Assembly: GCA_903824515.1 (NCBI GenBank)
Contig: CAIJXA010000025.1
Location: forward strand, 1 to 12,891
DNA: 12,891 nucleotides
From: an uncultured bacterium
GTDB taxonomy: Bacteria; Patescibacteriota; Minisyncoccia; Moranbacterales; GWC2-37-73
Direction of reading: 5' to 3'
Positions 1 through 6,042 of the stretch are shown here, one piece after another; the stretch's first letter is position 1; each line of letters starts with the position of its first letter. The notes under the pieces are model-generated. The model was not told where the DNA came from. It made no database searches and saw nothing but the letters and a program-made list of their open reading frames with translations. The translations under genes were made by a program, and so were the position numbers.

Positions 1-1363
1 CAGAAATGGCATTTTTGAAAATATCATAGGCTGGTTTTTTGCTGCCGTCGTAGCGCAGCAGACCAAAGAAGTTTTCCGGCGTATCCTTTTTGTCGCTCTC
101 ATCTTTCAATGAATACCAGAAAAATGGACCCATCCAATCTTTATTTTTCTGATAAAAGACCAACGCCTCCTTCAGAATGTCATTCTGGGCTGATTCTTTC
201 ATGAAGTCCGAGTCATATTTAAAACCATTGACTTGGTTTGCAGCATAAGCTTTTCCACCTCCGCCAGTTGGAGCTCCAATCTCAGTAAACCAGATTTTTT
301 TTTCAGCATCCCCACTGTCAACCATAAATTTTCGAATTGGCGAAATTTCCTGCCAATGAGTCCACCAAGCCTTGTAATTTGGCGAAGCTGGATAAGTGTA
401 AGGATGAAGCGCAATGGCATCAAAATATTTATTTGCGCCTGCCGCATATAATGTCTTCATGAAAGCAAGTGGCCCAATGGTTCCATCTTTTTCATCACTA
501 ACAGCAGCAAGGCCACCACTCAAAACAACAGCGCTAGGGTTGAGCTTTTTTATTTCCGGGTAAGCTGCCTTGAGAAGTTCAGCGTATTTGCCTGCATTTG
601 GCCGCACCCCCCAAGCCAGAAAATAGTTTGGCTCATTCCAAATTTCTAAATACGTGATCGAATCCTTGTAGCGCAAAGCGACCTCGCCAGCAAATTTTCC
701 ATATTGCGCAGAATCGGCTGGAGCACATTTTACATCCGACTTACATGATTTATCACTTGCCCATTTTGGAGTATAAGTGATGATTCCCAAAGAGTTTAGG
801 CCATATTTCTGAGCAGTTTGAGCGACTCGGTCTGCCCCAGTCCAGTCATAAATCGAAGGCCCGTCTTTTTGAACAACACTCCAATCAACATCCCAACGAA
901 CCCACTGTACACCCAGAGCTTTTAGTAATTCAAAATATCGATTCAGGTCGCTTTGACCAAGATAAATCAAGCCTCCCCCGGCTGCTATGCCATATCCATT
1001 TATGGTTAGTGCAGACTGAACACTTGTCTGCGTTTGGACCTGAGCAGCCTTCTTTTGAGATGAAGCCCCCAAAACATTGGCGTCGCTCTGAGCACCTGAA
1101 ACCATCACATCAGCATTCTCTTGACCGGTTGGCAAGTTTGATGTTATATTGGCTAACTGAGTGTTTTCTTGGTCTTGAGTGTTGTCAATCAAAAGCGTCT
1201 TTGCTGGTTGATTTTTGATAAACAAAAAAACCAACGCAAAAAGCAAAGGAATTCCTGCAATGAAAACAATCCGACGAAAAAGTTTCTTTTTCGGATTATG
1301 TTTGTGAGGGAAACCGAACTTGTGGTGGCCAATGCGATTGTGATAATGCTTTGCATGTTTCAT
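1..1363 (-). CDS. Membrane-anchored clan GH-A glycoside hydrolase (GH39/PslG-like), 3' end cut by window
   Basis: The reading frame is open from an ATG at 1363 to the left edge, giving 454 codons. Residues 1-27 are a Lys/His-rich cytoplasmic tail (seven His). Residues 31-49 form one transmembrane anchor with no clear cleavage site. Residues 50-115 are a Gln/Asn/Ser/Ala-rich linker, and about 118-454 form the catalytic barrel. The clan GH-A signature is visible: an IWNEPN motif with the acid/base Glu at E234, ALHPY around H320, and WFTEIG with the likely nucleophile at E361. The last visible residues (RYDGSKKPAYDIFK) are typical of the barrel's C-terminus, so few codons are probably missing. 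By family knowledge it should cleave beta-linked glycans outside the cell. An anchored GH39 enzyme in an exopolysaccharide locus recalls PslG of Pseudomonas, which is inference. GH5 or an unassigned GH-A family is possible. No Shine-Dalgarno precedes the ATG, and the gene is divergent from the flippase. Confidence 0.85.
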   Translation of the reverse strand, partial: MKHAKHYHNRIGHHKFGFPHKHNPKKKLFRRIVFIAGIPLLFALVFLFIKNQPAKTLLIDNTQDQENTQLANITSNLPTGQENADVMVSGAQSDANVLGASSQKKAAQVQTQTSVQSALTINGYGIAAGGGLIYLGQSDLNRYFELLKALGVQWVRWDVDWSVVQKDGPSIYDWTGADRVAQTAQKYGLNSLGIITYTPKWASDKSCKSDVKCAPADSAQYGKFAGEVALRYKDSITYLEIWNEPNYFLAWGVRPNAGKYAELLKAAYPEIKKLNPSAVVLSGGLAAVSDEKDGTIGPLAFMKTLYAAGANKYFDAIALHPYTYPASPNYKAWWTHWQEISPIRKFMVDSGDAEKKIWFTEIGAPTGGGGKAYAANQVNGFKYDSDFMKESAQNDILKEALVFYQKNKDWMGPFFWYSLKDESDKKDTPENFFGLLRYDGSKKPAYDIFKNAIS

Positions 1364-1371
1364 ACTTTTCT

Positions 1372-1377
1372 ATTTTA
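1372..1377 (-). promoter_or_regulatory. Candidate -10 box for the glycoside hydrolase gene
   Basis: On the minus strand TAAAAT lies eight bases before the ATG at 1363. A transcript starting at the usual distance would have almost no leader. No convincing -35 box is visible at 16-18 bases upstream. In such AT-rich DNA this match could be chance. Confidence 0.25.
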
Positions 1378-1394
1378 ACCTAAAAATTGATATA

Positions 1395-1421
1395 TTGCCA
1401 TAAACAAAATAGTGTTATGAT
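1395..1421 (+). promoter_or_regulatory. Candidate extended -10 promoter for the flippase gene
   Basis: TATGAT at 1416-1421 is preceded by TGT at 1413-1415, giving a complete extended -10 element (TGnTATGAT). TTGCCA at 1395-1400 could serve as a -35 box, with a short 15-base spacer that an extended -10 can tolerate. Transcription would start near 1428, leaving a leader of about 20 bases before the ATG at 1448. The element sits in the only gap between the two divergent genes. Confidence 0.5.
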
Positions 1422-1447
1422 AAATCTAATAAGCACTAACAAATAGA

Positions 1448-2785
1448 ATGCAAATAATTAAAGAAACAATAAACCATGCAACTCAAATAGTTCACCAAGC
1501 GTGGACGCATTTTCATGATGATAGCATGTTTAGAAATTCTTTTTATATCATTTTAAGTACTGGAATAATTTCAGTTTCTGGCTTCTTATTTTGGTTTTTT
1601 GCGGCGCGGCTTTACAGTAGTGCAGAAGTTGGAATCGCAGGCACAATTATTTCCGCATGTTCTTTTATTGTGAGCATCGGTTCACTTGGAATTTCAAACG
1701 CCTTCATTCGTTACATTCCACCCGCCAAAGACAAATCAGAAATTATAAATTCCGGTATCACCCTCGTCACAATAAGCACCTTAATCATAGCGGTTGTTTA
1801 TCTTTTTTTACTACCAATATTTTCGCCAAAACTGACCATATTCACCCAGCAACCTTTTTCAATCTTGCTTTTTATTCTCCTGACTGTTTTTGCGGGTGTA
1901 AGCAGTCTTATTGACAGTATTTTTATTGCCTATAGATCTGCTCATTTTAATATGACCACTTATGGACTATTTGGAACAATAAAGATAATCGGGGTGTTAA
2001 GTTTGATTATGCTAGGAACAAATGGGCTTCTTCTCGCACACACAACTGGTTTGCTTTTGAGTGTTTTTATTGGGTTTTATCTTATGGGAAAATATCTTGG
2101 AATTAATTTTGGATTTAATTTTAATTTCAATAACATCAAGAAAATGTTCACGTTTTCCAGTATAACCTACGTTACAGCACTGATTGGTGGAATTCCTAGC
2201 TTTGTGTTGCCAATAATCATTTTGCGCTCACTTGATGCATCATCAGTCGCCTATTTCTATATGACAATGATGATTGCGACCCTTATTTTCACAATTCCCA
2301 ATTCAATAACTTCGTCTCTATTTGCAGAAGGATCTCACAGTAGTGAAGGGATTGCCTTGCATTTTAAAAAGGCAACAATTTTCATTGCACTTTCTTTGTT
2401 TCTTGTAAATACGGCTGTTGTGTTTTTTGGACGCCAAATGCTCTCCTTTTTGGGGAGCAGCTATTCCTCGCAAGGATATATGTCACTTGTATTACTTAGT
2501 CTTTCGAGCATTTTCCTTGCAATCAATTCAATATTTTCAACTGCGCTAAAAATCCAACGGCGTCTGAATGGTTATTTAATTATCAATTTTTTTGGTGCCC
2601 TTATTATAATATTGGTGAGTTATTTAAACGTGAAAAGAGGTCTTACTTATGTTTCGTTAGGTTGGCTCGTTGGACAAATCTTTATGAGCGTATGCTTTTT
2701 TGGAGATTATCTTTTCGCAGGAAAAAATTCAGAAAAACAACCGCCTAAGGTGATAAAAAAGAGAGTCGTTCGCTTGCTCAATTAA
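1448..2785 (+). CDS. Polysaccharide flippase, Wzx/PST type (MOP superfamily)
   Basis: This 445-residue protein is polytopic, with about 12 hydrophobic segments (roughly 30-52, 61-84, 103-124, 134-160, 172-190, 195-213, 236-258, 266-290, 309-327, 343-366, 376-393 and 401-423) and a short basic C-terminal tail. Length, segment count and N-terminal style (an amphipathic stretch, then SFYIILSTGI and LFWFFAARLY) fit the oligosaccharide flippases that move polyprenyl-diphosphate-linked repeat units across the cytoplasmic membrane. The substrate cannot be read from sequence, but the neighbouring glycosyltransferase operon presumably makes it. It is the only plus-strand gene and appears to have its own promoter. 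Its TAA stop at 2783-2785 lies inside the last codons of the convergent S74 gene, an 8-bp tail-to-tail overlap. No Shine-Dalgarno is seen. Confidence 0.88.
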   Translation: MQIIKETINHATQIVHQAWTHFHDDSMFRNSFYIILSTGIISVSGFLFWFFAARLYSSAEVGIAGTIISACSFIVSIGSLGISNAFIRYIPPAKDKSEIINSGITLVTISTLIIAVVYLFLLPIFSPKLTIFTQQPFSILLFILLTVFAGVSSLIDSIFIAYRSAHFNMTTYGLFGTIKIIGVLSLIMLGTNGLLLAHTTGLLLSVFIGFYLMGKYLGINFGFNFNFNNIKKMFTFSSITYVTALIGGIPSFVLPIIILRSLDASSVAYFYMTMMIATLIFTIPNSITSSLFAEGSHSSEGIALHFKKATIFIALSLFLVNTAVVFFGRQMLSFLGSSYSSQGYMSLVLLSLSSIFLAINSIFSTALKIQRRLNGYLIINFFGALIIILVSYLNVKRGLTYVSLGWLVGQIFMSVCFFGDYLFAGKNSEKQPPKVIKKRVVRLLN

Positions 2786-2791
2786 CTGAGC
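2776..2791. repeat. Short inverted repeat spanning the convergent stop codons
   Basis: GCTCA at 2776-2780 and TGAGC at 2787-2791 form a perfect 5-bp stem with a 6-base loop (2781-2786). It straddles both the TAA of the flippase gene and the TGA of the S74 gene. No U-tract follows on either strand, so it is not a classical intrinsic terminator. It may be chance, or a weak symmetric structure where the two transcripts meet. Confidence 0.3.
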
Positions 2792-5051
2792 CAGTCGCAG
2801 TGACGTTGTCAGTACTAGCGCCACCAACAACATTTGCAGAATCTTGCGCCACACCACTAGGAGCTACCACTGAAGGAGCAGGGGAAGCAACCAAGGGCGT
2901 AGCCGAAGAATTAGTGACTACAGGAACACTACCGCTTGGAATTTTTGCAGTAGATGATTCAATTGGCAAATTTAAGATAAGCGCGTCAAGCTGCGCTCTG
3001 TCAATGCATGTTTCTCCAGAATCATCAGCTATGCACAGTTTTTTCGTGTGCACCTTACCTGCAAAGAAATCTTCAATTCCATTATCAACCTTGGCAAACC
3101 ATTGCGTAAACTTTGGAAAAGAATTTTCGATGGTCTCTAAAGTCAAAGGAACGCTCGCGACAATGCCCTCAACTTTTGTATTTAATTCCTGAATTGCTTT
3201 AGTCAAAATCACTGTATAATTTTGATATGAAAATCCAGAAGGAGCGCCATTTTTGTCAAGAGGAACAAGTCGTGGATCAATTTTGACTGCTTCTTCAGCA
3301 ACAAATCCAATTTGAGTCTTGTCACCGTTATCTCCGAATCCTTGCTTAAAATTAAAAGTCACCGGCCGAAGCGACATCACTTCAGTCAAACCACTTCCTG
3401 AAAGTGAAACAATATCTTTTTTGAAGCGCTCGCTTGAAAGTGTACAAGTTGTGCCAGAAGTTATTTCTTTTGTTATTGGATCTATACACAAATAGTTTCC
3501 AATCAAACCAGCTGTAAGGTCATTGAATGTGACTTTCTCATTCACGATTGTTCCTCCGCTGTCACTGTTAAACCAAGTAGTTTTTTGAGCAACGTCATTT
3601 GTAGGAGCAGTCAACTCACCAATAATCGTGTTATTCATTGCAATATTTCCATCACTCCAGGAAGCGTCAAAATTGATGCCATATCGACTTTTTGATGCTC
3701 CATCTATTGTATTATTTGAAACATTTGCCCTGAAATGAGCTACATTAATTTCATCATAAGCGTTCTGGGCTGCCTGACTATTCTCGAAAACTGTGTTGCC
3801 TGAGATAAGCGAATCAGAAGTGTCAACAAGGATTCCATGCTGATTGTTACTTTTGATAACATTGTTCGTAACTTTCATGTACGGCTGTTCGGTTACGTGA
3901 ACGCCAGAGAGCGCATTAGTATAAATAGTATTGCCAATAACACTGCCACTTACTCCCGCCATTTCAATTCCATAACCTCCATTATCAGAAACTTCGTTAC
4001 TTTGCACGAGACAACCATTGTTTCTGCAAGTTACACCATTTTTACCGTTGAATTTTATGGTTCCATTTTGAATTTCTATTTCATCAATTCCATCAACATG
4101 GATTCCATCCCCATCATTATATTCAGAAAGAAAATGATCCAAAACAAAACCATGTCCATCATAGGAATAAAATCCATCACCTGAAAAATTTTTCACCCAC
4201 ACGTCACGAGAACTGAAATCCCAGAAGTGGGCACTACCTGTTGGTTGAATGAATATTCCGCTTCCCGTTGTATTATTTGCCCTGTTGCCATCAATCGTGA
4301 AAGCTTGAAGTGAATTAAACATAATGTCTGTTGATCCCACATAGGTCAATGCATTAATATTCGCGTTGTTTTCAACATAAATTGTTGTGGCATCTATTCC
4401 AGCTCCCCTGATAGTTACGTTGTTCTTTTCAAGTCTTATTGGAGCAGTTATTCTGAATTCGCCGGAAGAAAGCCACACCTCACCAGCATAATTGTTCCCA
4501 AGTGCGCTAGCAGCGTTATATGCAGCTTGTATTTCAACATTGTCAGAAACGCCATCTGCAGAATAGTCACAACCTGCCTTGATGATTGTTTTTGAAGAAC
4601 ACACGATGAAGGCTTTATGGTTAAATATGTTTGAAAAACGAGTAATAAGATCCGAGCCAAGCTTGATTCCATTTGCAATTGAAAGTTTACCAGCAAAAGT
4701 GCTTTCCCCAACTCCTTGCACAATAAAATCTTTTGTCACAGTAGCTCCGCCATTCACCAAAAGTCCACCAGCCTGCGTTCCGTTACCAATAGTTGAAAGA
4801 GCACTAGAGACAAATCCACTGCTGAAAGTTTGAACACCGGTCCACTTGTTTGCTAATGCCGTAGTAACACATGGAATTGAAACAAGCTTGAGAGGATTTG
4901 AGCTTCCTGACAAACAATATCCATTTGGAACACTGGACAGGCCCGTTCCTCCACCAGCGACGTTAAGCACTGCGGCTGAAGATGGACTCAAAAAAAGATT
5001 AAACAGCAGCAGTAAGCTTACAAAAAATGATGCAATTTTTGTTGTTTTCAT
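2778..5051 (-). CDS. Secreted parallel beta-helix protein with C-terminal S74 intramolecular chaperone (tail-fibre-like)
   Basis: This is a 757-residue exported protein. Residues 1-27 are a Sec signal peptide: basic start, hydrophobic core, likely cleavage around SSA-A. Residues 28-145 are a Gly/Ser/Thr-rich stalk like phage fibre N-terminal regions. Residues 150-480 resemble right-handed beta-helix pectate-lyase-like folds, with an ADGVSDN..IQAAYNA entry, GEVWLSSGEF, and repeated G-x-x-I/V-x-x-N-x-I/V turns. Residues 539-626 are a peptidase S74 (endosialidase chaperone) domain: SSERFKKDI keeps the Ser539/Lys544 dyad at the usual five-residue spacing, followed by FNFK, IGFVAEE and a helical end (LTKAIQELN). 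By family knowledge S74 domains trimerise the fold and then cut themselves off before the Ser. Residues 665-695 hold a KLCIADD...C module, then a Ser/Val/Ala/Pro tail. No enzymatic residues can be assigned. It may bind or degrade glycan, or be structural. Confidence 0.85.
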   Translation of the reverse strand: MKTTKIASFFVSLLLLFNLFLSPSSAAVLNVAGGGTGLSSVPNGYCLSGSSNPLKLVSIPCVTTALANKWTGVQTFSSGFVSSALSTIGNGTQAGGLLVNGGATVTKDFIVQGVGESTFAGKLSIANGIKLGSDLITRFSNIFNHKAFIVCSSKTIIKAGCDYSADGVSDNVEIQAAYNAASALGNNYAGEVWLSSGEFRITAPIRLEKNNVTIRGAGIDATTIYVENNANINALTYVGSTDIMFNSLQAFTIDGNRANNTTGSGIFIQPTGSAHFWDFSSRDVWVKNFSGDGFYSYDGHGFVLDHFLSEYNDGDGIHVDGIDEIEIQNGTIKFNGKNGVTCRNNGCLVQSNEVSDNGGYGIEMAGVSGSVIGNTIYTNALSGVHVTEQPYMKVTNNVIKSNNQHGILVDTSDSLISGNTVFENSQAAQNAYDEINVAHFRANVSNNTIDGASKSRYGINFDASWSDGNIAMNNTIIGELTAPTNDVAQKTTWFNSDSGGTIVNEKVTFNDLTAGLIGNYLCIDPITKEITSGTTCTLSSERFKKDIVSLSGSGLTEVMSLRPVTFNFKQGFGDNGDKTQIGFVAEEAVKIDPRLVPLDKNGAPSGFSYQNYTVILTKAIQELNTKVEGIVASVPLTLETIENSFPKFTQWFAKVDNGIEDFFAGKVHTKKLCIADDSGETCIDRAQLDALILNLPIESSTAKIPSGSVPVVTNSSATPLVASPAPSVVAPSGVAQDSANVVGGASTDNVTATGSVN

Positions 5052-5145
5052 AAATTATTTGATAAATTAAATAAATTAAATTTTTAACTAAGAATATTTA
5101 TTGTATTTCAGCGATACATCCAGAAAATCTTATCCTTAAAAACTA
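5052..5145 (-). promoter_or_regulatory. AT-rich gap before the S74 gene, possible promoter
   Basis: This 94-base gap is the longest in the minus-strand run, so the S74 gene may have its own promoter. TACAAT on the minus strand at 5105-5100 is the best -10 candidate, giving a leader of about 40 bases, but no good -35 box is in register. No GC-rich hairpin with a U-tract is visible, so readthrough from the upstream glycosyltransferase operon is also possible. No Shine-Dalgarno precedes the ATG at 5051. Confidence 0.25.
5064..5081. repeat. Two-copy 9-bp tandem repeat AAATTAAAT
   Basis: AAATTAAAT occurs twice in direct succession at 5064-5072 and 5073-5081, in the leader region of the S74 gene. 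It may be simple AT-rich sequence drift. An A/T-tract bending or protein-binding role is possible but unsupported. Confidence 0.4.
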
Positions 5146-6042
5146 CTACACAGAATAGCCACCTGTCAAAGTCCCCCAAAGCACACCCGCCGCATAAATC
5201 AGATTTTTCATAGTTATGATTAATGGTTTTCGCTTTATATTTTTCACAAATGGTACGATAAGAATCAACAAATATGGCGGAAAAAAATAGGCAATTGGCA
5301 AACCAAGAATAAAACAGCTATAAATGAGGACATTGGCATCATAGCCAAAAAGTTGTCGCCATAATCGGGTGTGTTTTTTGTATAACTTGGCACGTGAGGC
5401 ACCATATTTGAAAGCTCGTTTGATTTCCTTTTGCCAATTCTCCCAATCATGGAATATAATGGCCTCGGAATTGAGAAAAATTTTATAGCCCAACTTTCTT
5501 GCTGTCCAAGTGAAATCAACGTCCTCTGCATAGGAAAAACGCTCATCAAAGCCACCAACCTTATCAAAAATTTCACGCGAAAATCCTAGACCAATGGTGC
5601 CAGATTCAAAACGCTCAACCAAATGATTCTGCAAATGTTTGGAATCTATTTCGAAAATAGAATTTCGCCCTTTTCCAAGAACTCTACTGGTCACAAGTGC
5701 ATTGGCATTTTTAGAAGAAGCAAATAATATTTCCAACCAATTGCTCTGAGGTTCACACCCACAATCAAGCCAAACAAGAAAGCGTCCAATAGAATTTGCG
5801 ACCCCTATATTTCGCTGCTCAGGAAAAGTTGCCTTGGAACTTTTCGAGCTATCAAAAGTGACCCAGCGAGCTTCTGGATATTTTTTTTGAATTTGCGAAA
5901 GCGTGTCTGCTGGATTTGAACCATCAACAACAATGATTTCAGTTTCTGCTGGATAACGAATATGCCTCAATGATTCGAGAGTTTCTTCAACGCCGAAATC
6001 ATTTTTTGTGATAATGATGATTGAAATTTCTGGATTTTTCAT
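5146..6042 (-). CDS. GT2 glycosyltransferase with C-terminal membrane segments
   Basis: This 298-residue family 2 glycosyltransferase (GT-A fold) should transfer a nucleotide-activated sugar to a lipid-linked acceptor at the inner face of the membrane. Visible features in order: SIIIITKND at 7-15, IVVDGS at 37-42, EQRNIG at 75-80, WLDCGCEP at 91-98, GGFDERF at 163-169 and AEDVDF at 172-177. The metal-binding motif reads D93-C-G95 rather than D-x-D. A D-x-G-C variant is known in some GT2 proteins, so the enzyme is probably still active. Hydrophobic segments near 237-267 and 279-296 tether it. It is the last gene of the tightly coupled run: its ATG overlaps the stop of the upstream membrane-protein gene (ATGA, 6039-6042), so translational coupling is likely. 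It ends with TAG 94 bases before the S74 gene. Sugar specificity is not readable. Confidence 0.88.
   Translation of the reverse strand: MKNPEISIIIITKNDFGVEETLESLRHIRYPAETEIIVVDGSNPADTLSQIQKKYPEARWVTFDSSKSSKATFPEQRNIGVANSIGRFLVWLDCGCEPQSNWLEILFASSKNANALVTSRVLGKGRNSIFEIDSKHLQNHLVERFESGTIGLGFSREIFDKVGGFDERFSYAEDVDFTWTARKLGYKIFLNSEAIIFHDWENWQKEIKRAFKYGASRAKLYKKHTRLWRQLFGYDANVLIYSCFILGLPIAYFFPPYLLILIVPFVKNIKRKPLIITMKNLIYAAGVLWGTLTGGYSV

Noticed and set aside
295..303. Nine-T run in the hydrolase gene as a frameshift error
   Set aside because: The frame stays open on both sides and reads sensibly through the nucleophile region (GDAEKKIWFTEIG).
1009..1378. Two short plus-strand open frames upstream of the flippase
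   Set aside because: Both lie opposite the hydrolase N-terminal coding region, whose signal-anchor and linker make biological sense; the plus frames do not.
2776..2791. Bidirectional intrinsic terminator
   Set aside because: The stem is only 5 bp and no U-tract follows on either strand.
2800..3192. A 130-codon open frame on the plus strand
   Set aside because: It is antisense to the C-terminal tail and S74 domain, shows no domain or credible start context, and arises from the Ser/Ala/Pro codon pattern of the real gene.
3837..4184. A 115-codon plus-strand open frame within the beta-helix region
   Set aside because: It is antisense to the repeat-rich beta-helix coding sequence; its Asn/Ile/Ser composition mirrors the repeats and no family is recognisable.
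5185..5187. Loss of the GT2 metal motif (D-C-G instead of D-x-D) as evidence of an inactive enzyme
   Set aside because: A D-x-G-C form is a known variant in GT2 proteins, and the other motifs (VVDGS, QRN, ED) are intact. The motif itself is coded near 5758-5766.
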